Assembly (NCBI RefSeq): GCF_030406605.1
Contig: NZ_CP129104.1
Location: 2,338,036 to 2,369,819 of the forward strand
Direction: 5' to 3'
DNA length: 31,784 nt
From: Curtobacterium sp. 458
Lineage (GTDB): Bacteria > Actinomycetota > Actinomycetes > Actinomycetales > Microbacteriaceae
Part shown: one piece after another, positions 8,538 through 19,128 of the stretch
How the letters are laid out: the number at the start of each line of letters is the position of its first letter
Numbering within the stretch: position 1 is the first letter of the stretch
Made by a program: the position numbers and the translations under genes
Notes under the pieces: generated by a model
What the model was told of the DNA's origin: nothing
Seen by the model: only the letters and a program-made list of their open reading frames with translations
Database searches by the model: none

Positions 8538-10226
8538 GTGCCGCGACGACCCCCGTCGCGACCCCGCGCGGCACCGAGCGGCACCCTCGGCCGGGTCGGC
8601 CGTCGGCTGCGCCGGTGGGCGCGCCGCGGCTGGCGCGGCATCGCCTACCTGTGGCGCCGGTCGCTCATGTTCCGGTCGGTGGCGATCACCGTCGTCACCA
8701 CCGGTCTCGCGGTCGCCGTCATCGGCACCGCCGTCATGGTGAGTATCTCGAACAACGTCTACGCGCAGCGCCGCGACCAGATCGAGTCCGAGTCGGCCCG
8801 CGCGACCCTCGTGGCGCAGAACATCTTCGACGCCGCGACCGCCAGCGAGGACAACAACCAGTCCGAGCTCGAGACGCTGCAGAACGAGGCGCAGCAGGCG
8901 ATCCTCTCGAACACGACGAGCCCCGGCGGCACCGACGTCGCGATCGAGCGGACCCCTGGTCAGACGACGCCGCAGACCCTGCAGACCATCGTCACGCGCG
9001 ACTTCCCCGACGCCGTCATCACCGACGCGCTGCGGAAGGAGGTCGCCAAGAACACCGGACGGCTCAGCCTCCAGCCCGTGCAGCTCGACGACGAGGGACG
9101 CCGGCAGCCCGGGCTCGCGGTCGGCTCGACGCTCCAGATCCCGAGCGCCGGCCAGTACGAGCTGTACCTCGTCTACGACCTCTCGGACGCCCAGCAGACC
9201 CTCGACTTCGTGTCGCAGACGCTGTCGATCGGCGGCGTGGCGCTCATCGTCCTCATCGCCCTCGTCACCAGCCTCGTGGTGCGGCTCGTCGTCGTGCCGA
9301 TCCGCGGGGCCGCCGAGACGAGCCGCAAGATCGCCGCCGGCCGCCTCGACGAGCGCATCCCGGTGCACGGCGAGGACGACATCGCCACCCTCGCGCGGAG
9401 CTTCAACGGCATGGCCGACGCGGTGAGCCGGCAGATCACGCAGCTCGCCGAACTGTCCCGGGTGCAGCAGCGCTTCGTCTCCGACGTCTCGCACGAACTC
9501 CGCACGCCCCTCACCACGATCCGTCTCGCGGGTGACGTGCTCTACGACTCCCGGCACGCGTTCGAGCCGGCGGTGGCGCGGTCGGCGGAGCTCCTGCACG
9601 CCCAGGTCGAACGCTTCGAGCTCCTCCTCGCCGACCTCCTCGAGATCTCCCGCTACGACGCGCAGGCGGCGCAGCTCGACACCGAGCCGGTCGTCCCCGC
9701 GGCGCTCGCCGCAGACATCGTCGAGGAGTTCCGTCCGCTCGCCGAACGCGCCGGGGTCGACCTCCAGCTGCACACACCGGGCGGCCACACGACGATGCAG
9801 CTCGACGCCAAGCGCATCCGGCGGATCATGCGGAACCTCGTCGGCAACGCCATCGAGCACGGTGAGGAACGGCCGGTGCAGGTCGTCGTCGACAGCGACG
9901 CGCGCACGGTCGCGATCGCGGTGCGCGACCACGGCGTCGGCATGCCCCCGGAGGACGCCGCCCGGGTGTTCGACCGGTTCTGGCGTGCGGACCCGAGCCG
10001 CAAGCGCACCATCGGGGGAACCGGGCTCGGGCTCGCGATCAGCCTCGGGGACGCGAACCTGCACGGCGGCCGGATCGACGTGTGGTCCCGGGTCGGCGAC
10101 GGGTCGGCGTTCGTGCTCACCCTGCCGCGCACTGGTCACGTGTCGACGGCGACGTCCGCGATCCCGCTGCCCGACCTCGACGACCCCTACGACGGTCCCC
10201 GCGCCGTCCGCGAGGAGGACGCATGA
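8538..10226 (+). CDS. mtrB: MtrB sensor histidine kinase
   Basis: The 562-residue kinase starts with an Arg-rich cytoplasmic segment. It has one transmembrane helix (about 46-68), an extracytoplasmic sensor of about 160 residues, and a second helix near 232-255. A HAMP domain (AAGRLDERIPVHGEDDIATLARSFN) follows, then HisKA with phospho-acceptor His319 in SDVSHELRTPL, and HATPase_c with NLVGNAIEHG, DHGVGMPPE and the GGTGLGLAIS ATP lid. It is MtrA's cognate kinase. The GTG start is chosen for its position 5 bp after mtrA and the GGAGGAG element upstream. Its stop overlaps the lpqB start as ATGA. Confidence 0.95.
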   Translation: MPRRPPSRPRAAPSGTLGRVGRRLRRWARRGWRGIAYLWRRSLMFRSVAITVVTTGLAVAVIGTAVMVSISNNVYAQRRDQIESESARATLVAQNIFDAATASEDNNQSELETLQNEAQQAILSNTTSPGGTDVAIERTPGQTTPQTLQTIVTRDFPDAVITDALRKEVAKNTGRLSLQPVQLDDEGRRQPGLAVGSTLQIPSAGQYELYLVYDLSDAQQTLDFVSQTLSIGGVALIVLIALVTSLVVRLVVVPIRGAAETSRKIAAGRLDERIPVHGEDDIATLARSFNGMADAVSRQITQLAELSRVQQRFVSDVSHELRTPLTTIRLAGDVLYDSRHAFEPAVARSAELLHAQVERFELLLADLLEISRYDAQAAQLDTEPVVPAALAADIVEEFRPLAERAGVDLQLHTPGGHTTMQLDAKRIRRIMRNLVGNAIEHGEERPVQVVVDSDARTVAIAVRDHGVGMPPEDAARVFDRFWRADPSRKRTIGGTGLGLAISLGDANLHGGRIDVWSRVGDGSAFVLTLPRTGHVSTATSAIPLPDLDDPYDGPRAVREEDA

Positions 10227-12016
10227 CCCGCCGCACCGCAGCCGGCCGCACCGCCGCGGACCAGGGCGGCGCCCGCGCGACCGCGGGCGCCGCCGCCCGC
10301 CCGACCACCGGCGCCGCGGCCCGCGCCCCGCGCGGCGGCCTCCGCCGCAGCCTCGCGGTCGCGCTCGCCGCCCTGACGCTCGTCGCGCTCGCCGCGTGCG
10401 CCGCGATCCCGGTCTCCGGCGACGTCCGCTCCGGACAGTCCATCAAGGACGAGTCCGTCTCCGGCGTCGAGCTGCGTCCCGACGGCCCCTCCGGCGGCGA
10501 GGACCAGACCGCCGTGCTCCGCGGCTTCATCGCGGCGGCGACCGGCGCACAGAACAACTACGCGACCGCTCGCGAGTTCCTGTCCTCCGGCTTCTCGCAG
10601 AAGTGGAACCCGCGGCAGGGCGTCACGATCAGCGACGGCAGCGGGCAGGTCGAGCGCGTCGGTGCGAACGAGCTGACGTACACGCTGACCGCGAGCGCCT
10701 CGGTCGACGCGGACGGCGAGTACACGCAGGCCGTCCGGCCGACCACCTCGACGCTGACGTTCCAGTTCGTCCGGGAGGGCGACGACTGGCGCATCGCGTA
10801 CGCCCCCGACGGCATCATCCTGTCGCCGGTGCGCTTCCAGTCGGTCTTCCAGCAGCACGCGCTCTACTTCTTCGACCCGACCGGCGATTCCCTCGTCCCC
10901 GACGTCCGCTGGTTCCTCGCCCAGTCCTCGGTGGCCACCCGGGTCGTCAGCGCGCTCCTCGCCGGCCCGGCGGACTGGCTCGACGGCGCGGTGGTCTCCG
11001 CGTTCCCGAAGGGCACCCAACTGTCGCTCAACGCCGTGACGATCGAGAACGGCACCGCGCAGGTCGACCTCTCGAGCGCCGCCCTCCGAGCCAGCACGGC
11101 CGACCGGGTCCGGATGCGCGAACAACTCGCGAAGTCGCTCGCCACGGTCGCGTCCGTGTCGTCGGTGACGTTGACGGTCGAGGGCGCGAGCCTGTCCGTC
11201 CCGTCGAGCGGGTCGTCGGACGCGCAGCAGAACCCGGACGTCGACCCACGCCCCCTCGTCGAGGCCCGCGGCAAGGTCGGGTACGCGGCCGGTACCGGCT
11301 CCGTGTCCGCGCTCGGCGGTGGGATGAGCCAGCAGATCGTCGCGCTCGACCCGGACGCGGTCGCCCTGAGCGCCTCGGGGACGTTCGCGGCGGTCCGGAG
11401 CGACGAGGGCGTGTTCGTCGTCCGCTCGGGGCAGCAGCGTCTCCGCGTGGACACCCGCACCGACCTCGTTGCGCCGTCCGTCGACGACGTCGGCGGGGGC
11501 TCCGTCTGGGTCGCGAGCGAGGACCAGCCGTCGAAGGTGCGGTCGTACTCGCTGACCGGCGAACCCCACGACGTGTCGACGACGCTGCCGTCGGGCAAGC
11601 TCGTCTCCTTCCAGGTCTCCCGGGACTCCACCCGCGCGCTCGCGCTCCTGCAGACCGCGGACGGACCGGCGCTCTACGTGATGGCGATCGAGCGCGACCG
11701 CGACCGGGTGCCGACGGCGCTCGGCCCGCCGGTGCGGGTGCAGGCCGCGTCCGAGGACGCCGTCTCCGCGACCTGGGTCAGCGACGTCGACGTGGCCTCG
11801 GTCGGGCAGACCGAGAGCGGCCCGGAGATCGTGCGCACCACGATCGGTGGCCGCGCCACGACGCTCCCGCAGCCCGACGGTCGGGCGACGACGATCGTCG
11901 GCGGCAGTGGCGGGTCGCTGCTGCTGCGCATGTCGAACGGGCAGGTCCTGCAGTCGACGGGCGGTGGGTGGGAGCCCACCGGCGTCACGGCGAGCGTGCT
12001 CGGCACCCAGCGCTGA
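10223..12016 (+). CDS. lpqB: LpqB lipoprotein, MtrB accessory factor
   Basis: The 597-residue lipoprotein has an unusually long Arg/Ala/Gly-rich cytoplasmic N-terminus of about 40 residues. A hydrophobic signal and lipobox LVALAAC place the lipidated cysteine at about position 59. After an N-terminal domain come a GerMN-like domain (about residues 240-325) and a C-terminal beta-propeller region (about 340-590) with GSVWVASEDQPSKVRSYSL-type repeats. LpqB binds the MtrB sensor domain and modulates MtrA signalling. The ATG overlaps the mtrB stop (ATGA). The third-gene position in mtrA-mtrB-lpqB confirms the assignment. An internal Met later in the N-terminus would shorten the leader but lacks the operon overlap. 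Confidence 0.94.
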   Translation: MTRRTAAGRTAADQGGARATAGAAARPTTGAAARAPRGGLRRSLAVALAALTLVALAACAAIPVSGDVRSGQSIKDESVSGVELRPDGPSGGEDQTAVLRGFIAAATGAQNNYATAREFLSSGFSQKWNPRQGVTISDGSGQVERVGANELTYTLTASASVDADGEYTQAVRPTTSTLTFQFVREGDDWRIAYAPDGIILSPVRFQSVFQQHALYFFDPTGDSLVPDVRWFLAQSSVATRVVSALLAGPADWLDGAVVSAFPKGTQLSLNAVTIENGTAQVDLSSAALRASTADRVRMREQLAKSLATVASVSSVTLTVEGASLSVPSSGSSDAQQNPDVDPRPLVEARGKVGYAAGTGSVSALGGGMSQQIVALDPDAVALSASGTFAAVRSDEGVFVVRSGQQRLRVDTRTDLVAPSVDDVGGGSVWVASEDQPSKVRSYSLTGEPHDVSTTLPSGKLVSFQVSRDSTRALALLQTADGPALYVMAIERDRDRVPTALGPPVRVQAASEDAVSATWVSDVDVASVGQTESGPEIVRTTIGGRATTLPQPDGRATTIVGGSGGSLLLRMSNGQVLQSTGGGWEPTGVTASVLGTQR

Positions 12017-12104
12017 CGGCACCCAGCGCTGACGGCGCCACAGCACCGGCTGCCTGCACTGGGTGCCCGCATCGGCTGCTTGCACCGGCTCTCCTGCACC
12101 GGCG
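12002..12104 (+). repeat. 16-bp tandem duplication plus degenerate repeat array after lpqB
   Basis: GGCACCCAGCGCTGAC at 12002-12017, which contains the lpqB stop, is repeated exactly at 12018-12033. A degenerate array of CACCGGCTGCCTGCA-like units follows (12044-12058, 12070-12084, 12083-12098, and a partial unit to 12104). The 12017-12179 gap holds no other gene that I can support. Confidence 0.6.
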
Positions 12105-12179
12105 ACCCGGCCTGGAGGCCCGTCCACCGTCCGGCGGACCGCCGCCCGTCCGGCCCGAGGCCGGTGCAGCATCGCGCGG

Positions 12180-12878
12180 GTGACCACGCCGCGCCCGTCC
12201 CCTCCCCGTGACCCGACCGCCGCGCTGCGCGCGGTGGTCGGGCTCGTCCTCCCGGTCGACTGCGTCGGCTGCGGGGTGCCCGACCGGGCCCTCTGCGCCA
12301 CCTGCCGGACGCACGTCGCGGCTCGACCACCGCGGGTCCGACTGATCGCCGGTGTCCGGACGGACGCGGCGTTCGAGTACGAGGGGCTCGTCCGCACCCT
12401 CGTGCTCGAGCTGAAGCTCCGCTCCCGCGTCGACCTCGCCGGCCCGCTCGCCCGGCGGTTCGGCGCGCTGGTGCGGCGGGCGCTCGCCGAGGCACCGGAC
12501 GGCACGGTCGTGCTCCGGGTGCCGCCGTCCGCCCGTGGTGCCCGGCGACGCGGCTTCGACCCCGTGGTGCTGCTCCTCCGACGGGGACGGGCGCCGGTCG
12601 GGTCCGCCCTGGTGCGCTGCGACGGTCGGTCCGGCGGGGGTGGCCGCCGGGCCGGGGCCGGTACTCGGAGCGGGAACGGGCAGAAGGAGCGCACGGCCAC
12701 CGAGCGCGTGGCGGCGACGGTGGGTGCGCTGCGGGCCGTCGGGGTCGCGGACCGGACCGTGGTGCTGGTCGACGACGTCGTGACGACGGGCGTGACCCTC
12801 GCCGAGGCGGTCCGAGCGGTCCGGGCGGCGGGCGGGACGGTGGTGCGGTGCGTGGCCGTCGCGAGCGTCGAGGACTGA
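12180..12878 (+). CDS. ComF-family phosphoribosyltransferase-like protein
   Basis: The 232-residue protein has the ComF layout. A four-cysteine zinc-binding motif at C28, C31, C39 and C42 (CVGC...CATC) is followed by an LKLRSRVDLAGPLA helix and the RRRGFDPV segment. A PRPP-binding loop VVLVDDVVTTGVTL includes D198 and D199. Compared with usual ComF it carries a Gly/Arg-rich insertion (about 148-167) before the QKERTATERVA helix. ComF proteins assist DNA uptake in competent bacteria; in actinobacteria the function is unproven. The gene lies between lpqB and hpf, as in mycobacteria. The GTG start at 12180 is the best match to the family N-terminus but has a weak ribosome site. Confidence 0.85.
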   Translation: MTTPRPSPPRDPTAALRAVVGLVLPVDCVGCGVPDRALCATCRTHVAARPPRVRLIAGVRTDAAFEYEGLVRTLVLELKLRSRVDLAGPLARRFGALVRRALAEAPDGTVVLRVPPSARGARRRGFDPVVLLLRRGRAPVGSALVRCDGRSGGGGRRAGAGTRSGNGQKERTATERVAATVGALRAVGVADRTVVLVDDVVTTGVTLAEAVRAVRAAGGTVVRCVAVASVED

Positions 12879-12945
12879 CCCCGACGTGCACGGACGGTGA
12901 CGCCTGGGTGTCCGGTGGGTGTCCCGCCGGGATCGCGTGGACGTC

Positions 12946-12975
12946 GTGACAACCGTCCGCGCACGGGTCTAGCCT
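12946..12975 (+). promoter_or_regulatory. Candidate promoter of the hibernation factor gene
   Basis: GTGACA (12946-12951) and TAGCCT (12970-12975), 18 bp apart, fit a housekeeping-type promoter. Transcription would start near 12982, giving a leader of about 58 nt ahead of the ATG at 13040. Confidence 0.5.
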
Positions 12976-13039
12976 CGCGGCAAGGCGTCAGAGATCGCCG
13001 GACGGAGGCGACGCGCCGAGCGTGGATGGGAGCCGCCAC

Positions 13040-13741
13040 ATGGACGTGACGATCACAGGCCGGAACGTCGGGGTCACCGACCGATTCCGGACCTACGTCG
13101 AACAGAAGTCCGAGAAGATCGACGTGCTCGCCGACCGGGCCCTCGCCTTCGAGGTGCGGATCAGCCGTCACAACGAGAAGAGCGGCGGCGCCGGGGGCGA
13201 GGACCGTGTCGAGCTCATGCTGATCGGCCCCGGGCCGCTCGTCCGGGCCGAGTCGGCGGCGTCGGACAAGTACGCGGCCTTCGACCTGGCCTTCGCCCGG
13301 TTGACCGAACGACTCCGACGAGCACGTGATCGCCGCAAGGTGCACCGCGGCCGCCACCGTCCGACCTCGGTGGGCGAGGCCTCGGGTTCGGCGTTCGAGA
13401 ACCTCGGCGTGACCCCGGCGGACGGGAAGCTCCTGCAGTCGGTCGCGACCGGCGCGGTGCCGACGGTGGACGCCGACGCGCACGACGAACCCGAGGACGA
13501 GGCGTACTGCCCGGTCGTCATCCGCGAGAAGGTCTTCGAGGCCGCGCCGATGACCGTCGACGACGCGCTCTACCACATGGAACTCGTCGGTCACGACTTC
13601 TACCTGTTCGTCGACGCGGCCACCGGACGCCCGAGCGTCGTCTACCGCCGCAAGGGTTGGGACTACGGCGTGATCGGCATCGACGACCCCTCGTCGGCCC
13701 GGACGGACGCGGTGAGCGAGCCGGCTGCGGCGCTCGCCTGA
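13040..13741 (+). CDS. hpf: Long-form ribosome hibernation-promoting factor
   Basis: The 233-residue protein has an N-terminal S30AE/YfiA domain (1-105: MDVTITGRNVGVTDRFRTYVEQK, then FEVRISRHN). A flexible acidic linker leads to the C-terminal dimerisation domain (164-223) with VVIREKVFEAAPMTVDDALYHMELVGHDFYLF and YRRKGWDYGVIGI. The long form alone dimerises 70S ribosomes into 100S particles in stationary phase or stress. An upstream GTG at 13022 is in frame, but ATG at 13040 matches the family start and has a GGGAG site 8 nt before it. The gene ends 26 bp before a strong hairpin terminator and has its own promoter. Confidence 0.95.
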   Translation: MDVTITGRNVGVTDRFRTYVEQKSEKIDVLADRALAFEVRISRHNEKSGGAGGEDRVELMLIGPGPLVRAESAASDKYAAFDLAFARLTERLRRARDRRKVHRGRHRPTSVGEASGSAFENLGVTPADGKLLQSVATGAVPTVDADAHDEPEDEAYCPVVIREKVFEAAPMTVDDALYHMELVGHDFYLFVDAATGRPSVVYRRKGWDYGVIGIDDPSSARTDAVSEPAAALA

Positions 13742-13767
13742 CGGCACCGCACCACCCCGCGACGACC

Positions 13768-13799
13768 CGGTGCGCGGCCCGTTCGCGGGCCGCGCACCG
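13768..13799 (+). terminator. Hairpin terminator after hpf
   Basis: A perfect 14-bp GC stem (13768-13781 with 13786-13799) encloses a TTCG tetraloop. It has no T-tract, which is common for actinobacterial terminators. Confidence 0.8.
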
Positions 13800-13835
13800 C
13801 CGTGCGTCTCCCAGCGTCGGTCGTCGCGGGGTTGC

Positions 13836-13841
13836 TAGCAT
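13836..13841 (+). promoter_or_regulatory. Candidate -10 element for secA
   Basis: TAGCAT lies 55 bp before the secA GTG and downstream of the hpf terminator, suggesting that secA has its own transcript with a leader of about 48 nt. The -35 region is not convincing. Confidence 0.4.
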
Positions 13842-13895
13842 GACTGGCTGATCGCATCGCGCAGACGGCGCGAGACGACCTCGTAAGGAGCTCAC

Positions 13896-16673
<2,778 letters not shown>

Positions 16674-16680
16674 CGCAGCA

Positions 16681-16734
16681 GCAGACGGACGGGAGGCGCG
16701 GTGCCAGCTGGCACCGCGCCTCCCGTCCGTCTGC
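16681..16734 (+). terminator. Perfect 54-bp palindromic terminator after secA
   Basis: Each 27-base half is the exact reverse complement of the other, with an AGCT centre, starting 8 bp after the secA stop. The outer stem contains GGACGGGAGGC, shared with hairpins at 23866 and 28013. Its symmetry would let it also stop transcripts from the convergent Rv3235-type gene. Confidence 0.85.
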
Positions 16735-16759
16735 GCGCACGCGTCTGCGCGCACGCCCA

Positions 16760-16834
16760 GAGCACGAGACTCGCCCTCAGCGACCGACCTCGTGCTCCCC
16801 AGCGCGAGGAACGTCGCTCACCACGAGACTCGTG
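16760..16834. repeat. Short CACGAGACTCG repeats between convergent genes
   Basis: CACGAGACTCG occurs at 16763-16773 and again at 16822-16832. The first copy is part of a 9-bp inverted repeat (GAGCACGAG at 16760-16768, CTCGTGCTC at 16789-16797), and the second forms CACGAGaCTCGTG. They lie just beyond the stop of the Rv3235-type gene and may form a weak terminator. Confidence 0.35.
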
Positions 16835-16858
16835 CGGCGGCGGCAGACGGCTGCGTGA

Positions 16859-17326
16859 TCAGAGCACGCCGACCGCGGTCGCGCGCCAGCGCGCGTTCCG
16901 CACCTCGAGCCGGATCGCGACCGCTCGCGCGTGACTCCGCCCGTGTACGACCACCGTGGCCTCGACGACGCCGTCCGCGGGCGAGCAGCACACGACGCGT
17001 TCCGCTCGGAGCGACGGGCGCTGGAGGGGACTGCGGCGCGCCGAGCGACTCCGCGCCGCGAGGGCGGACCGCTGCTGGAGGTGCCGGTGCACGTCCTCGG
17101 TGACCCAGCGGGCGATGCTGTCGACCTCTCGGGCACCGCTGAGGATCTCCACCACGCAGAGCGCGAGTGCCCGCGCGGTCTGCCCGGGATCGGGGAGCGC
17201 CACGGGCCCCGCTGGACCGGGGAGCGCCGGATCGACGCTGTGCGGCACCGCGCGCAGCGGCGGCGGCGGCGGGACGGTGTCCTCCTCCGGATGATCATCG
17301 TCTGGTCGTACTGCTCGTTGCGCCAC
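16859..17326 (-). CDS. Rv3235-family protein
   Basis: The 155-residue protein has a Pro-rich N-terminus. A helical domain follows (ARALALCVVEILSGAREVDSIARWVTEDVHRHLQQRSALA), then a C-terminal beta-rich stretch, DGVVEATVVVHGRSHARAVAIRLEVRNARWRATAVGVL. This pattern and its position next to secA match the uncharacterised Rv3235 family of actinobacteria; no enzymatic motif is visible. The GTG start at 17326 has a GGAAGGGG ribosome site. It converges on secA and diverges from the PdtaS-type kinase; the 117-bp divergent gap carries a DnaA-box pair. Confidence 0.8.
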   Translation of the reverse strand: MAQRAVRPDDDHPEEDTVPPPPPLRAVPHSVDPALPGPAGPVALPDPGQTARALALCVVEILSGAREVDSIARWVTEDVHRHLQQRSALAARSRSARRSPLQRPSLRAERVVCCSPADGVVEATVVVHGRSHARAVAIRLEVRNARWRATAVGVL

Positions 17327-17394
17327 CCCGGCCCCTTCCGTTGAGGCTGAGCGTATGGTGAGTGCAACATTCGAAATACCGCAGGTCTGTCACC

Positions 17395-17419
17395 TGTGGA
17401 CAACGCGGCGTTGTCCACA
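17395..17419. promoter_or_regulatory. Inverted pair of consensus DnaA boxes
   Basis: TGTGGACAA (17395-17403) and TTGTCCACA (17411-17419) are both exact matches to the actinobacterial DnaA box TTGTCCACA. Together they form a perfect 11-bp-arm palindrome around CGG. They overlap the -35 region of the pdtaS promoter and lie in the gap between two divergent genes. Confidence 0.65.
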
Positions 17420-17437
17420 CAGGGCGACACCTAGACT
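17411..17437 (+). promoter_or_regulatory. pdtaS promoter (leaderless)
   Basis: TTGTCC (17411-17416), part of the right DnaA box, and TAGACT (17432-17437) form a -35/-10 pair with a short 15-bp spacer. The -10 ends 6 nt before the GTG at 17444, so transcription would start at the start codon. Confidence 0.5.
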
Positions 17438-17443
17438 TGGCAC

Positions 17444-18949
17444 GTGTCGACCCTCAGTGACCTCGTCCTCGCGCAAGGCCGTTCTTCCGAAGCCGACGTA
17501 GAGTGGCTCCACCTGCTCGTCGGGGACTGGCAGCTGCTCGCCGACCTCTCGTTCGCCGACATGGTGCTCTGGGTCCCCACGGCAGAGGACGGCTCGTTCG
17601 TGGCCGTCGCGCACGCCCGTCCGAGTTCCGCCGCGACGCTGTTCTACCGGGACATCGTCGGCCAGGAGATCCGCGAGGAGTGGCGCGAGCAGGTGACGGA
17701 GTGCTTCGTCGGCAGCCGGGTCGTCGACTCCGCCGAGCCCGACTGGTACGAGGACACCCCGACCCGCGTGCGGGCGATCCCGGTGCTCCGACGGCTCTCG
17801 GCGAACAGCGCGGAGACCACCGACCGTCCGATCGCCGTCGTCACGCGGCACTCGAACCAGGACGAGATGCGGACGCCGAGCCGGCAGGAGCTGAACTTCA
17901 CGGCCGGTGCCAACGACCTCTTCGGCATGATCGCCACGGGGGACTTCCCGGACCTCGGTGCTCCGGCCGGTCCGCGTCGAGGGGCACCGCGTGCGAGCGA
18001 CGGACTCCTGCGCCTCGACACGAACGGCGTGGTGACCTTCGCGAGCCCGAACGGCCTCAGCGCGTTCAACCGCATGGGCTTCGAGGGCGAACTCGAACGC
18101 AAGTCCCTGGCCGAGGTGACGACCGAGCTCATCGGGTCGAAGCTCGACGTCGACGAGTCACTCCCGCTCGTGGTCACCGGGCGTGCGCCCTGGCGTGCCG
18201 ACGTCGAGGCGAGGGGCGTCACGGTGTCGCTGCGCTCGATCCCGCTCCGCGACCACGGTGAGCGCATCGGCGCGATCGTGCTCTGCCGCGACGTGTCCGA
18301 GCTGCGCCACCAGGAGCGCGAGCTCATCACGAAGGACGCGACGATCCGCGAGATCCACCACCGCGTGAAGAACAACCTCCAGACGGTGGCGTCCCTCCTC
18401 CGCATCCAGGCGCGACGCACCCACTCGGAGGAGGCCCGCACGTCGCTGCAGAACGCCATGCGCCGGGTCGCGGCGATCGCGGTCGTGCACGACACCCTCT
18501 CGACCGGGCTGAGCCAGAACGTCGACTTCGACCAGGTGTTCGACTCGGTGCTCAAGCTCGTGACCGAGGTCGCGGCGTCCCACAACACCACCGTCCGCCC
18601 GAAGAAGACCGGCGAGTTCGGCGTCCTGCCCTCGGAAGCGGCGACCCCGCTCGCGCTCGGCCTCACCGAACTCGTGACGAACGCGGTCGAGCACGGGCTG
18701 GACGGCCGCGACGGCGAGGTCGAGATCGTCGCCGACCGGTACGACGACCACCTCGAGATCCAGGTGCGCGACAACGGTCGAGGGCTGCCGGAGGGCAAGG
18801 TCGGGTCCGGTCTCGGCACGCAGATCGTCCGCACGCTCATCCAGGGCGAGCTCGGCGGGACGATCGACTGGCACACGCTCACGGGCAGCGGGACCGAGGT
18901 CGGCATCTCGATCCCGTTCCGCTGGCTGACGGCAGCGCCCGCGGCGTAA
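17444..18949 (+). CDS. pdtaS: PdtaS-type cytosolic sensor histidine kinase
   Basis: The 501-residue soluble kinase has an N-terminal GAF-like domain (about 10-160), a PAS domain (about 185-285) and a HisKA_2 dimerisation domain. Its phospho-acceptor is within REIHHRVKNNLQTVASLLRIQ (His305/306). A HATPase domain follows, with ELVTNAVEHG, RDNGRGLPEG and GLGTQIV. In mycobacteria PdtaS phosphorylates the ANTAR-type RNA-binding antiterminator PdtaR and responds to ligands including copper/NO signals and c-di-GMP. No PdtaR gene lies in this window, as is common for this pair. The start is the GTG 6 nt after a good -10. There is no transmembrane helix. Confidence 0.93.
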   Translation: MSTLSDLVLAQGRSSEADVEWLHLLVGDWQLLADLSFADMVLWVPTAEDGSFVAVAHARPSSAATLFYRDIVGQEIREEWREQVTECFVGSRVVDSAEPDWYEDTPTRVRAIPVLRRLSANSAETTDRPIAVVTRHSNQDEMRTPSRQELNFTAGANDLFGMIATGDFPDLGAPAGPRRGAPRASDGLLRLDTNGVVTFASPNGLSAFNRMGFEGELERKSLAEVTTELIGSKLDVDESLPLVVTGRAPWRADVEARGVTVSLRSIPLRDHGERIGAIVLCRDVSELRHQERELITKDATIREIHHRVKNNLQTVASLLRIQARRTHSEEARTSLQNAMRRVAAIAVVHDTLSTGLSQNVDFDQVFDSVLKLVTEVAASHNTTVRPKKTGEFGVLPSEAATPLALGLTELVTNAVEHGLDGRDGEVEIVADRYDDHLEIQVRDNGRGLPEGKVGSGLGTQIVRTLIQGELGGTIDWHTLTGSGTEVGISIPFRWLTAAPAA

Positions 18950-18967
18950 CGCCCGCGGCGGCCGCTC

Positions 18968-19038
18968 GCACAACCGAAGTCGATCGGCACCACGGGAAAC
19001 CGTGGTGCCGATCGACTTTGCTCGTGCAGAACCGAAGC
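18968..19038. repeat. Dispersed inverted repeat, copy 2
   Basis: It contains GCACAACCGAAGTCG then GGCACCACGG, nearly matching 27-54. A second CAGAACCGAAGCG-like copy lies downstream of the hairpin. It encloses the terminator at 18977-19018. Confidence 0.5.
18977..19018 (+). terminator. Hairpin terminator after pdtaS
   Basis: A perfect 19-bp stem (18977-18995 with 19000-19018) is closed by a GAAA tetraloop, 28 bp after the pdtaS stop. Its AAG/CTT outer end gives a short T-run on the plus strand. Confidence 0.8.
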
Positions 19039-19082
19039 GCACCGCGCACCGCACGCACCACCCCCCCCTCTCCCGCACACGA

Positions 19083-19117
19083 CGAAGCCCGCCGCCCCAG
19101 GGGGGCGACGGGCTTCG
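19083..19117 (-). terminator. Hairpin terminator after whiB1
   Basis: CGAAGCCCG (19083-19091) pairs with CGGGCTTCG (19109-19117) around a C/G-rich inner stem. It lies 11 nt beyond the whiB1 stop on the minus strand. Confidence 0.7.
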
Positions 19118-19128
19118 GGGACCGCAGG

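Noticed and set aside
10187..13747. Very long open frame on the minus strand across lpqB, comF and hpf
   Set aside because: It is antisense to three well-supported genes, its translation is low-complexity Arg/Asp/Val-rich, and high GC suppresses stop codons in such frames.
13742..13895. Riboswitch or regulatory arrest peptide upstream of secA
   Set aside because: The region holds a terminator and a -10 but no recognisable riboswitch core or conserved short ORF.
17395..17419. Chromosomal replication origin
   Set aside because: Only two DnaA boxes are present, with no AT-rich unwinding region and no dnaA/dnaN neighbours; a regulatory site is more likely.
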